Origin: Chelonobacter sp006228105
GTDB taxonomy: Bacteria > Pseudomonadota > Gammaproteobacteria > Enterobacterales > Pasteurellaceae
Direction: 5' to 3' (one strand)
Length of the DNA: 60,797 nucleotides
Assembly (NCBI RefSeq): GCF_006228105.1
Contig: NZ_VDHH01000012.1
Below are positions 30,512-40,600 of the stretch, one piece after another. The first letter of the stretch is position 1; the number at the start of each line of letters is the position of its first letter. The position numbers were made by a program, and so were the translations under genes. The notes beneath the pieces are model-generated. The model was given only the letters and a program-made list of their open reading frames with translations, searched no databases and had not been told where the DNA came from.

Positions 30512-31456
30512 ATGTCTAATCAAATCTCTACACAAACATTCCCATTCTATGGATCTCAGCTCGTTACATTCAAATTGGAAGAAACGATCTACACGGCGAT
30601 CAAACCTATTGTTGAAGCAATTGGCTTAGACTGGGGTGGACAACAACAAAAATTTTCTAAATCAGGCGATAAATTCAACTGTAGAGGTATCTCTATAGTT
30701 GCCCAAGACGGCAAAATCCGTGAAATGTTGTGTATGCCGATCAAAAAATTAAACGGCTGGCTGTTCAGCATTAACCCGGATAAAGTGCGGTCAGATTTGC
30801 GTGAAAAAGTGATCCAATATCAGGAAGAGTGCTTTCAGGCGCTACACGACTACTGGACTACTGGCAAAGCCGAAAGAGCGGTTAAAACAGAAAGACTGTC
30901 AAAAGAACATCAGCAGACGATTAAAGAGTTGGTATTGGGCAGAGCAAAAAATTTACCCAAAGAAGCGCAAGCGAAAGTGATCATTAAACAGTGGTCGGCG
31001 CTGAAAAATCATTTCGGTAAAACATACAAGGAAATTGACGACGATCAATTTGTGGAAGCGGTGAGCTTGTTGGCACGGTTGCCGCTTGAGGGCGAATTGA
31101 TAGATACCCTTGCTTTAGAGAATAAAAGTGCGGTTGTCGGAAAATTTTCCGAAGAAGAATTACGCGATCAAGCATGGTTATGGAAAATCAGCTGTATCAT
31201 GTTAGAGATGATCCGCACAGTAGAAAAGCCGTTATCACAGCTTGGCTCGTCGTATGCCGGTGCATGCTGCGGAATGTTAAGTGAGTACGGCAGATACATT
31301 GAACGAGTGCGAGCGCCATTGGCACGGGAAACCGAGCATATTCAGCTTACCAATTTCTCTACATGGGAATGGAATCAAGTGTTGCCGGAATTACGGCGCG
31401 GCGAAGTCGGGCAACTGTGGGGGAGTGATAAAGCAGTGACTCGGCAGTTTGCTTAA
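30512..31456 (+). CDS. Second antirepressor, P22_AR_N type
   Basis: A 314-residue paralogue of the protein at 16579. The N-terminal domain is related but diverged (MSNQISTQTFPFYGSQLVTF). A block at MPIKKLNGWLFSINPDKVR and the C-terminal SSYAGACCG domain are nearly identical in DNA. The middle part (about residues 125-210) is unrelated. GGAGG precedes the ATG. It would target a repressor, perhaps with different specificity. It lies far from the immunity region, within late genes. Confidence 0.87.
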   Translation: MSNQISTQTFPFYGSQLVTFKLEETIYTAIKPIVEAIGLDWGGQQQKFSKSGDKFNCRGISIVAQDGKIREMLCMPIKKLNGWLFSINPDKVRSDLREKVIQYQEECFQALHDYWTTGKAERAVKTERLSKEHQQTIKELVLGRAKNLPKEAQAKVIIKQWSALKNHFGKTYKEIDDDQFVEAVSLLARLPLEGELIDTLALENKSAVVGKFSEEELRDQAWLWKISCIMLEMIRTVEKPLSQLGSSYAGACCGMLSEYGRYIERVRAPLARETEHIQLTNFSTWEWNQVLPELRRGEVGQLWGSDKAVTRQFA

Positions 31457-31504
31457 TTATTTGATCAATAGAAAACAGCCATACTTAGAGGGGCTTGATT
31501 TTTC

Positions 31505-31573
31505 ATGAAACGAAACTGGGATTTGATTGAAAAACAAGCAAAAATGTGCTATATATGGTTTATATTAAGTTGA
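31505..31573 (+). pseudogene. Truncated DUF2513-like fragment (22 codons)
   Basis: MKRNWDLIEKQAKM resembles the N-terminus of DUF2513 proteins (usually MKRDxDLIRKI), then the frame closes. GAGGGG precedes the ATG. Probably a remnant. Confidence 0.35.
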
Positions 31574-31590
31574 AAATGAGAGGATATATT

Positions 31591-31803
31591 ATGCTGTTTA
31601 TTCTAACGAGTTTGGTTTGGCTTCCACTTATTTTTGTCGGATTATTTTTTCTTGCTAGCCTATCTCTTACACAATGGCTGATTGTCCTTGGTGTTTTCGC
31701 TGCACTAATTATTCCTACACATTTATGGGTTTATTTAAAAGTTCCAAAAGGAAAACGGCAAATTGCAATTAATAAATTATGGGGTATTAACCCTATAAAA
31801 TAA
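31591..31803 (+). CDS. Small membrane protein (70 aa)
   Basis: Two hydrophobic segments (about residues 2-24 and 26-46) and a basic tail (KVPKGKRQIAINKLW). AGGA lies 8 nt before ATG 31591. Last gene of the accessory block. Function unknown. Confidence 0.55.
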   Translation: MLFILTSLVWLPLIFVGLFFLASLSLTQWLIVLGVFAALIIPTHLWVYLKVPKGKRQIAINKLWGINPIK

Positions 31804-31823
31804 TTTTTTAGGCTATTTCATAA

Positions 31824-31848
31824 ACCTCGCTTCGGCGAGGTTTTTTAT
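31824..31848 (+). terminator. Terminator before the tape measure gene
   Basis: AACCTCGC-TTCG-GCGAGGTT then TTTT. The accessory block is thus closed by terminators on both sides. Confidence 0.85.
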
Positions 31849-31860
31849 TTGGGAGAAATT

Positions 31861-34800
31861 ATGTCGGGTACATTAGGAAAACTAAATATTTTACTTGGGT
31901 TGAATAGTATTGAATTTACGAAAGGGCTTGGTAAAGCCGAATATCAAGCGCAACAATTCGCCAAAAATACTCGAGCCTCACTTGCAGAAGTACAGAACAG
32001 CTTAAAAGTGCTGGAGCGCTCAACAAAGCTGACCAATTTAACTTTGTGGGCAGCCCCGGCGATAGGCGTTGGTAAAAATCTGGTCAGCCATATGGATACC
32101 TATACGGAAATTGGTAATCGTATGCGTTTAGTTACGTCAAATTCTGTTGAAAGTGCTAGAGCAATGCAATCTGTTTTTGATGTTGCAATGCGTACTAATC
32201 AAGGAGTTGATGCTACCGCACAAGTTTATCAACGCTTTGCACAAAACGCCCAACAGCTTGGCATTAACCAAACACAAGTAGCAAGTTTGACAGAAACCGT
32301 ATCAAAAGCCGTGGCGATTTCAGGGGCAAGTGCAGCGTCGGCACAAGCGGCTTTAATGCAATTCGGGCAATCTTTGGCTTCTGGCATATTCCGTGGTCAG
32401 GAGTTTAATTCCGTTATGGAACAAACGCCAGGCTTGGCACAGGCAATTGCAAAAGGATTAGGCGTCACCACGGGTGAACTTCGCCAGATGGCGAACGACG
32501 GCAAGCTGACAATGGACGTGCTGATTCCAGCATTGGAAAAAGCCAAAGCCAGTGTTGATCAGCAATTTGCCACTCGTGTTATTTCTGTAGGGCATGGATT
32601 TCAGAACCTAAAAAATGCGTTGATAAAATGGTCTGGAGAAATGGACAGCACTGTTGGTATCACCCGCAATCTTGGTGGCGCACTCAATGGGTTAGCAAAT
32701 AATCTCGATAGGGTATTAAATGTTGCTCTTTTAACAGGTACAGCCTTTGGCGTATCCAAAATGGCACAACTTACCTTGGCATATTATCAGAATTCCGTAG
32801 CAATACAGCATAATAATTTGATTAAACTTGCAGGTGCGCAAGCAGAAGTCAGAAAAACCTCAGCAGAGGTTGTAGGAACACAAACTTCAATTCGCTATCT
32901 ACAAGCACAGCTAGCATCTGCAACAACAGAGGCTAAGAGAATTGTATTACGCAACCAAATTGCGGCGCAGTCTGCCCGAATGACAACTTTAACCAATGCA
33001 GAAGCTGCTGCGGTTACACGGTTAAGTCAGGCACAAAATGCCGCCAATCGATTCGGGAAAGCGATGACATTTCTCGGGGGACCACTAGGCATAGCTGCAA
33101 CCGCGCTTACGCTTTTAGGAAGTACTGCCTATAGTTGGTATCAAAGCGCGCAAGACGCGAAACGTGCAACGCTCGAATTTGCTGAAGCGCTTGATGTCAG
33201 CGAGGGCGCATTAAAAAGTATGACGGCGGCGCAGGTTGAGGCGAATGTGACGTTGCTGTCTGCATCTATTGATGCGCAATCAGCAGCGTTAGAAAATTTA
33301 ATCAAGCAATATGAGCGCGCTAAACAAGCGGCGAAAGAAAGCAGCATTACCACCTATGATAGTTTTGGTGGTCCGTCTTATACCTACAACAAATCCGACA
33401 AAGAGATGGCGGAAGCCCGTAAGGAAGAGGCACGGCTATTGCTTGAAGTGAAAAATGCCCAAGATAAGGTAGCGGCTTCACAACAAAAGCTCTCGACCTT
33501 AACCGGTATTCAAGCCGAGAAAATCAAGCAGGAATTGAATTCCGCCTTGAACGATACCGGAATCGCCTTACAGCAGCTTGATCCGGACATGCAGAAATTC
33601 GCACTTGCTTTAATTGATGTTAATAGCCATGTTTTGACCTTGAATCCGAATTTAAAAGCCTTAATGGGAACCACGTTAGAATTAGCCGGGGCTGCGGTAC
33701 AAGCCGCATTGGGTTTGAAGCAGATTGAAGGGGTCAAATATAGCGCCGGTGCACAAGATGAAATTGATCGTTTGCAACGCCAAGCCAAAATCAATGGTGC
33801 TAAAACGGACAAAGAGCGGATTCAATATCAAGTTGAGGATTACCGCGCCGGACTACAAAAACGTGCGGAGAAAGACGGTTTAAGTGAATACGATATTAGT
33901 GGCATGACCGCAGCATATCAGGAAACGCTTGAGGCAAGAAGTAGTAATAAAAAATCAAGTGGTTCAAAATCCGGCAAAAAAGAAAAATCCCTTGAAGATT
34001 GGAAAAAGGATTGGGATAGCTTCCATGATGAAATTCAACGCTCGAATGCGTCGGCGATGAAGACGATTGAGCTGAACGAACTGCGTTTGTCGCAAAAGGT
34101 AGATGAATTTCGCAAACAAGGCGTGATCAGCGAGGCGGAAGCGGCGGCGGCACGGTTGCAGATTGAGCAACGCTATCACCAAGAGCGGTTGGAATTGGCA
34201 GGGCAATACAATCAAGCGATTGCGGCGCAGCAGCGGCATAAGAAAATCATGGAGGACGTGACCGCACTTGAGAAAGAGGGGCATTTAACCTCGGCGCAAG
34301 CCAATGAGGTGAAAGCCGAAGCGAACTGGCAGTTGTGGAAAGATCAGGCGGATAAAAGCGATCCGCTTAACGGCATGAAAGTAGCCATGCACGACTTTGG
34401 CAAATCGACAGAAGATGTCATGGGCAACGTGGCCAACATCACCCAAAACGCCCTCGGCGGTATGTCGGACGCGCTGACAGATTTTGTGCTGACAGGTAAA
34501 GCGGATTTTCGTGGCTTGGCACAGTCTATTATCAAAGACATCACTGGCATGATTATCAAGATGATGATTTTTAATGCGCTGAAGTCTGCTTTCGGTGGAA
34601 CAGCATTTGGGGATTTTATGGGATGGGGGCAAACTGCTGCTCGTGGCGGTTTGATTGGTTCAGTACGAGTGCCAACTACCATGTTTGATGGCGGTGGCTA
34701 CACCGGACATGGCAACCGTTTAACCCCTGCGGGTATCGTTCACAAAGGCGAATATGTGCTGACCAAAGAGGCAACCAGCCGTATCGGTCGGGACTATTTG

Positions 34801-35067
34801 GACTTTTTGAATTATGCCGGTGGCCGTGGCTTTGCTAACGGTGGTGGCGTTGCCGTGCCGAAAGTGCCGAGCATTCAGCGAAGTGGTAATAGCCCGAAAG
34901 TATCGGTGAAGGTGATCAACAATGGAGAACCGGCACAGGCACAAGTCAGCACCAAACAGAAAAACGGAGAATTGGAAATTACCGTCGAGCTAATGCGTTC
35001 GATTGCCAAGCAAGAGGCAAATTCACTGATTCAAAACAACTTTAGATCCGGAGGCGTGTTTGCGTAA
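31861..35067 (+). CDS. Tape measure protein
   Basis: A 1068-residue protein that sets tail length. The N-terminal TMP domain (residues about 65-270) has DTYTEIGNRMRLVTSN and GQEFNSVMEQTPGLAQAIA. Membrane-active stretches lie near residues 400-425. Long coiled coils follow, and the C-terminal lambda-H-like part has LTDFVLTGKADFRGLAQSI. GGGAG precedes ATG 31861. Its size predicts a tail of about 150-160 nm by the usual 0.15 nm per residue rule. Confidence 0.95.
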   Translation: MSGTLGKLNILLGLNSIEFTKGLGKAEYQAQQFAKNTRASLAEVQNSLKVLERSTKLTNLTLWAAPAIGVGKNLVSHMDTYTEIGNRMRLVTSNSVESARAMQSVFDVAMRTNQGVDATAQVYQRFAQNAQQLGINQTQVASLTETVSKAVAISGASAASAQAALMQFGQSLASGIFRGQEFNSVMEQTPGLAQAIAKGLGVTTGELRQMANDGKLTMDVLIPALEKAKASVDQQFATRVISVGHGFQNLKNALIKWSGEMDSTVGITRNLGGALNGLANNLDRVLNVALLTGTAFGVSKMAQLTLAYYQNSVAIQHNNLIKLAGAQAEVRKTSAEVVGTQTSIRYLQAQLASATTEAKRIVLRNQIAAQSARMTTLTNAEAAAVTRLSQAQNAANRFGKAMTFLGGPLGIAATALTLLGSTAYSWYQSAQDAKRATLEFAEALDVSEGALKSMTAAQVEANVTLLSASIDAQSAALENLIKQYERAKQAAKESSITTYDSFGGPSYTYNKSDKEMAEARKEEARLLLEVKNAQDKVAASQQKLSTLTGIQAEKIKQELNSALNDTGIALQQLDPDMQKFALALIDVNSHVLTLNPNLKALMGTTLELAGAAVQAALGLKQIEGVKYSAGAQDEIDRLQRQAKINGAKTDKERIQYQVEDYRAGLQKRAEKDGLSEYDISGMTAAYQETLEARSSNKKSSGSKSGKKEKSLEDWKKDWDSFHDEIQRSNASAMKTIELNELRLSQKVDEFRKQGVISEAEAAAARLQIEQRYHQERLELAGQYNQAIAAQQRHKKIMEDVTALEKEGHLTSAQANEVKAEANWQLWKDQADKSDPLNGMKVAMHDFGKSTEDVMGNVANITQNALGGMSDALTDFVLTGKADFRGLAQSIIKDITGMIIKMMIFNALKSAFGGTAFGDFMGWGQTAARGGLIGSVRVPTTMFDGGGYTGHGNRLTPAGIVHKGEYVLTKEATSRIGRDYLDFLNYAGGRGFANGGGVAVPKVPSIQRSGNSPKVSVKVINNGEPAQAQVSTKQKNGELEITVELMRSIAKQEANSLIQNNFRSGGVFA

Positions 35068-35393
35068 TGGAAACCTTTAAATTTTGTATCCGCCCTAAAT
35101 TTACCATTGAAAATGAACCTAAGCGTAATATCGTTCAGTTTGGCGACGGTTACGCTCAACGAAGTCGAAAGACGATTAATGCGCTACTCCGTTCCTATCC
35201 GGTGGTGGTAAAAGTACGTAATAACGTACGGTTGGAAGTCGATAACTTCTTGGCTCGACATGGCGGTGTCGAGCCTTTTTATTTTAATGATCCTTACACT
35301 GGAACAAAAAAGAAAGTGGTGTGCGGAAAATGGTCTGCTGCAATGGGGCAGGTTTATACCGAGTTTAGTTGTGAATTTGAAGAAGTACCATAG
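35067..35393 (+). CDS. Minor tail protein M
   Basis: A 108-residue tail tip protein of the lambda M family: FGDGYAQRSRKTINALLRSY and GGVEPFYFNDPYTG. One-base overlap with the tape measure stop. Confidence 0.88.
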   Translation: METFKFCIRPKFTIENEPKRNIVQFGDGYAQRSRKTINALLRSYPVVVKVRNNVRLEVDNFLARHGGVEPFYFNDPYTGTKKKVVCGKWSAAMGQVYTEFSCEFEEVP

Positions 35394-35401
35394 GAGAAAT
35401 C

Positions 35402-36124
35402 ATGTCAAACCCAATCAGTGCCGAATTTAAGTTGGAGCTTGCCAAATTGGAGCAAGACACGCTATTAGAGCTGTTTGAAATCGACTTACGTTCAATTGTC
35501 GGCAAGAAGGGCGCACAGGGCGATGTGTTCCGTTTTTACAGCGGATTAAACGAGTTGAAAAAGAACGTCGTGTTTCAGGGGCAGGAATATTTTGCCTACC
35601 CGATTCAAGCAACGGGATTTGAATTGTCAGGGCAAGGTCCGAGTAATCGCCCGACACTGACAATTTCCAATCTGTATGGTGTTGTTACCGGTTTAGTCGA
35701 TGAATTCGGTCAAGGTGTGGGCGCCAAAGTGACCCGTCGCCGGGTGCTACTGAAATACTTAGACGCAGTTAATTTTAGCGGCGGCAATAAACATGCCGAT
35801 CCGAGTGAAGGCAGAACTGAGCGCTTTATCATTGAGCGTTTGTCACAACTGAATAATGATGTCGCCACCTTTGAATTGGCACTGCCGGCAGAAACAGATA
35901 ATGCACGCATTCCGGTATTGATGATTATGTCGGATACCTGTATTTGGCAATACCGTTCGCCACAGTGCGGTTATACCGGTGGTGCAGTGGCGGACGAGTT
36001 TGATCAGCCAACAACGGATCTAAAAAAAGATCAGTGTTCAAAATGTTTGACCGGCTGCAAATTACGTTGGGGTGAAAGTGCGGTATTGCCTTACGGGGCA
36101 TTTCCATCAACTACACAGTATTAG
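35402..36124 (+). CDS. Minor tail protein L
   Basis: A 240-residue lambda L homologue. The C-terminal Cys cluster (CIWQYRSPQCGYTGG, CSKCLTGC) matches the iron-sulfur-binding Cys of the family. Tail tip hub component. Confidence 0.92.
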   Translation: MSNPISAEFKLELAKLEQDTLLELFEIDLRSIVGKKGAQGDVFRFYSGLNELKKNVVFQGQEYFAYPIQATGFELSGQGPSNRPTLTISNLYGVVTGLVDEFGQGVGAKVTRRRVLLKYLDAVNFSGGNKHADPSEGRTERFIIERLSQLNNDVATFELALPAETDNARIPVLMIMSDTCIWQYRSPQCGYTGGAVADEFDQPTTDLKKDQCSKCLTGCKLRWGESAVLPYGAFPSTTQY

Positions 36125-36132
36125 AGGGGAAA

Positions 36133-36873
36133 ATGAATTTAGAACAAAAAATAATTGACTATGCCAAACAGCAAGCGCCGCACGAAATGTGCGGCTTTGT
36201 TGTTTTTGACGGTGGCAAAATGCGATTTATCGCTTGCGACAATATTGCCTCCGAGCCGGAGCACTATTTTGAAATCGCCACCGACGACTGGCTGAAAGTA
36301 CAAGCCTATGACGGTGTGATTGCCTTGGTGCATTCACACCCTGACGGGGAACCGGCACTATCCGCAGCAGATCAACAAATGCAGTTGCAATCCGGCTTAG
36401 ATTGGTGGCTGGTATGTGATAGCAAACTTCACAAGTTCCGCCACATCCAACCGCTCTTGGGCCGCACTTTTGTCAATCAAGCCGCCGACTGCTTAAGCCT
36501 GTGTCGAGACGCTTATATGCTGTCTGGTCAGGATTTCCCGCAATTTGATTATACTTTTGATTGGTATGAAAAAGGTGAGCAGAGTTATATCGACGGCTTG
36601 GCAAAGTATGGGTTTGAACGGCTGGCAGACAGTCAAGATTTACAGCTTGGTGACATTGTGATGATGCAAGTCGGATCGAGTGTTGCGAATCATGCCGGGT
36701 TGTATTTAGGTGATCAGCTGTTGCTGCACCATAGCCCGAATCAGCTCTCAAGACGTGTGATTTACGGCGGTTACTATTTACAGGTTACACATAGCATTTG
36801 GAGATACAAGCAATGCTCACAGTTAAACTTTACGGCGATCTTAAACAATTTATCCCTGACGATAAACCGTTAA
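36133..36873 (+). CDS. Tail tip peptidase K (JAMM + NlpC/P60)
   Basis: A 246-residue two-domain protein like lambda K. The JAMM/MPN motif HSHPDGEPALSAAD is at about residues 73-86. The NlpC/P60 domain has Cys in QAADCLSLCRDAYML and His in NHAGLYLGD. It may cut peptidoglycan during infection or process the tail tip. Confidence 0.93.
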   Translation: MNLEQKIIDYAKQQAPHEMCGFVVFDGGKMRFIACDNIASEPEHYFEIATDDWLKVQAYDGVIALVHSHPDGEPALSAADQQMQLQSGLDWWLVCDSKLHKFRHIQPLLGRTFVNQAADCLSLCRDAYMLSGQDFPQFDYTFDWYEKGEQSYIDGLAKYGFERLADSQDLQLGDIVMMQVGSSVANHAGLYLGDQLLLHHSPNQLSRRVIYGGYYLQVTHSIWRYKQCSQLNFTAILNNLSLTINR

Positions 36874-37607
36874 AACTGGCGGTTGCCACGGGCGCCGAAG
36901 CGATTAAGTGCCTGACATCGCAGATTGAGGGCTTACAGCAGCACATTATGCGCGGCGTGTATAAAGTGCGGATCGGTTCTCGTTATTTGTCGGAACAAAA
37001 TCTGATTCAAGGGCTGCATGAAATATTATCGAAAGGTGCGGTGCTACATATCACCCCAGTACTGAAAGGAGCAAAAAGAGGCGGGGTTTTTCAAACCGTC
37101 TTTGGTCTGGTGTTAATTGCTGCTGCTTATTTTGTACCGGCATTTGCGCCTTATGCTATGCAGATGTACGCAGCCGGGGGAGCGATGGTGTTGGGTGGGG
37201 TGTCACAAATGCTGACTAAGCCACCCAATATGGATATGAAGTTGGGCAATAGTGATAAGAAAACCGGTTCGGCATTTTCCGGCTTACAAAATCTATCACC
37301 ACAAAATCGTCCGATTCCGCTGTTATACGGGCGGATGATGGTCAGCATGATTCTGATTTCTCAAGGTGTGGACACCTTTATTCCAGAGCCGACAGAAGCC
37401 GAAAAAGAGGCTATGCGCAAGGAAGAGGAAAAGAAAATACAACAAGCAAAATCCGCGGGCAATCGCTATCCGAAACCGTTTGAGTATGGTGAACATAACG
37501 AACGAGATAGGGAGCGAGAGGCAGAAAATGAGCGAGCCGATCGGGAACGAGCGGAGGCGGATAAGAAAAATGAGCGGGACGAACGACGTTCCGAGGGTAC
37601 AGTTTAA
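36813..37607 (+). CDS. Tail assembly protein I
   Basis: A 264-residue lambda I-like protein: a ubiquitin-like N-terminal part (TVKLYGDLKQFIPDD), a Gly/Ala hydrophobic hairpin (about residues 95-140) and the conserved NRPIPLLYGRMMV. The C-terminal 60 residues are highly charged (ERDREREAENERADRERAE), which is unusual for the family. Overlaps gene K by 61 nt; GGAG precedes ATG 36813. Confidence 0.9.
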   Translation: MLTVKLYGDLKQFIPDDKPLKLAVATGAEAIKCLTSQIEGLQQHIMRGVYKVRIGSRYLSEQNLIQGLHEILSKGAVLHITPVLKGAKRGGVFQTVFGLVLIAAAYFVPAFAPYAMQMYAAGGAMVLGGVSQMLTKPPNMDMKLGNSDKKTGSAFSGLQNLSPQNRPIPLLYGRMMVSMILISQGVDTFIPEPTEAEKEAMRKEEEKKIQQAKSAGNRYPKPFEYGEHNERDREREAENERADRERAEADKKNERDERRSEGTV

Positions 37608-37616
37608 GGAGTTAAT

Positions 37617-40600
37617 ATGGGCGGACCAAGTGGCGGCAGCGCACGTACACCAGTAGAAGCACCTGATTCGGCGGCATCAGCACAATATCTTAGAGCAATC
37701 GGTTTGATCAGCTACGGTCCGATTAAAGGTGCGGTCAATGGCTTTAAAACGACCTATTTTGACCGCACCCCGATTGAGAATGAAAATGGTAGTACCAACT
37801 TTACCAACACTCAAATTTCATGGCGGCTAGGCACACAAGACCAATTGCCGCTTGAAGGGTTTGAGTTTTCTGAGCGTGAAGTATCGGTAGGAACACCGGT
37901 TAAAACCGCGGTTGCAGTCTCAAAAACAGTGATCGATCGTGATGTCGATCGTATTCGAATGACTGTTGGGGTTGACGCTTTATTTGAGCAGAATGATGAT
38001 GGCGACACCAACGGATCTACCGTACAGCTGCTGGTGCAGATCGGTAATGCCCGCAGTGAGAGTATTACCATCGAAGGAAAATACTCCTCTCGTTATTTGA
38101 CCTCGGCTATTTTTGATAATTTACCGCCAAGACCATTTACGATTACCGTCAGCCGGATCACGCCGGACAGTAAAAGCCAACGGTTACAAAATAATACGTT
38201 TTGGGCAAGTTATACTGAAATTATCGATGCTAAATTAGCGTACCCAAACTGTGCGATGGTAGGCATTCGGTTAGATTCACGTGATACGCCACAATTCCCG
38301 AATTTTAATGCGTTGGCAGATGGGCGGATCATTAAAATTCCTGATGTCTACAACCCAGAAAACCGCACTTATAGTGGCTTTTGGAATGGTACATTTAAGT
38401 CTGACTTTACGGATAACCCGGCATGGATTTTTTATGACTTGGTCACCAATGTCGAATGCGGCTTAGGCGCTCGTTTAGGCGATTACGGATGCGACAAATT
38501 TGACCTATTCAAAATTGCGCAATATTGCGATCAGCTGGTGCCTGACGGTTACGGCGGCACTGAGCCGAGAATGCGTTGTAATTTATGGCTGACCGAACAA
38601 TCATCAGCCTATGAGGTGATTCAAGCCTTAGCGTCGAATTTCAGAGCCATGCCGATTTGGAACGGCACACAGATCACTGTTCGCCAAGACCGTCCGGCAG
38701 ATCCAGTGTGGACGTTTACTCAAGCCAATGTGTTAGACGGTAAATTTAGCCGTCAATATGCGCCGCTGAAATCAATTCATACTGCTGTAGAAGTAGAATA
38801 TCAAGACGAACGCGATCACTATCAGCGCAAGGTTGAATATGTGGTGGACGATGCGCTGGTTAAACGATACGGCTATAACGTGAAAAAAATCGTTGCTTAC
38901 GGCTGCACCAGTCGTGGGCAAGCGCACCGCTTGGGGAAATGGGTAATTGCGACTGAAAGCCTTGAACAATGCACCATTACGTTTGGTGTCGGACGTGAGG
39001 GGTTGGCAGTAATACCGGGGGACGTTGTCGAAGTTGCCGATAATGATTATGCCGATGTTAATTTGGGCGGACGTGTGATTGCTGTTGAGGGCAAACAAGT
39101 AACCCTCGATCGCCCGATTGAGTTTAGTACTGGCTGCACACTGGCGTATGCCGTGATTGAAAATGATAAACTGGTGACAAAGCGAATCAAAATCAAATCG
39201 GCTAATCAGGCGGCAATCGAGCTTGAGGATATTGCTGACGGCTTAAATCCATACGATCAGTGGACGCTCAACACACCGAAAGTCAGCACGCAGTTATTCC
39301 GCGTCTTGACGATCAGCGAAAATGAACAGGGCTACAGCATTACTGCCCTGCAGCACGAACCACAAAAAGAAGCGATTGTTGATAACGGTGCGCACTTTGA
39401 TCCGATTGTTGACACCTTACACAGCGGTAAAACGCCACAAGTATCACATACCGCAGTCAGTATGGAAGCTGACGGCATTGTGTTCACTTGGGAAACACCG
39501 AGCGTAGTAGGTGAGGTCACTTTCGAAGTCAAATTGTATAAAGACGGTAAACTGTACCGCACTTACAGCAATTTAACCTCACCAACAGTGACATTTACGG
39601 ATTTACCGAATGGGGCTTACGTTGCGGAAGTGCGGGCAAAAAATGCGTTGGGGCAATATTCGGAAGTAGTCGCTAATGGCTTTGAGATTGATTTTGAAGT
39701 CAAGGAGCTGATTGCGCTGCCGGAAATTATGGCGATTGCTCTTAGATGGCGGTTGCCACGTTTTGCGAACCGCACATCAGCTACTGAAATTTGGTACAGC
39801 AAAACGGATAATGTTCTGACTGCACAGAAAGCCGCAACGTTGCCTTATCCGCAAAATTACTGGACATTAAGCGGTGTCGGTTTATCGCAAACGTGGTATT
39901 TCTGGGCAAGAATGGTGGATAGCAATGGCACTAGTGGACAGTTTACCCCTGTAGTCAAGGGCGAAGCCGATCACAGACCGAATATTTTGGTTGATTATCT
40001 CAACGGACAAATCACCGAAACCGCCCTCGGCAAAGACTTGATCGCACAGTTGACCGGGTTTAAAGACGGGATCGCACAAGCTGACGATAAGATCGCACAA
40101 GAAGCACGCAACAGATCCGCCCAGCTTTTAGCCGAAGCGCAAGCAAGAAGTCAGGCAATTGCTGCCGAGGCAACTAAGCGCAGTGCGGAAGTCAAAGCGG
40201 CGGCGGATAAAGCAGCACAAGCCTTGCTTGATAAAGCAAAAGAGCTTGGCACGCAAATCAGCACAGCCCAAACTACAGCGGATAATGCGGTATCGACAAC
40301 AAACACGCTGACAGCAAGGTTTGATAATCTGGCGGTTGGTGGGCGGAACTTGTTGTTAAATACTGGGAAATTAACCGATAAAAATTTATGGAGATTTTCA
40401 AAGCACGCCAATCAAACGCAAGCAGAAATAGCGAGGACTGATAGTGCATTGACCTTAAAATCAACCAGCGCTTATTGGGTTCAATATTACCAGCGATCTT
40501 TAGAAAATGCGGTTTTAGTTAACGAAATTGTTGAGGGGGAAACTTATACGTTTAGCTTTGAAGCCAAAGCAAATACTCTGACACAAAACTACATTCGTTT

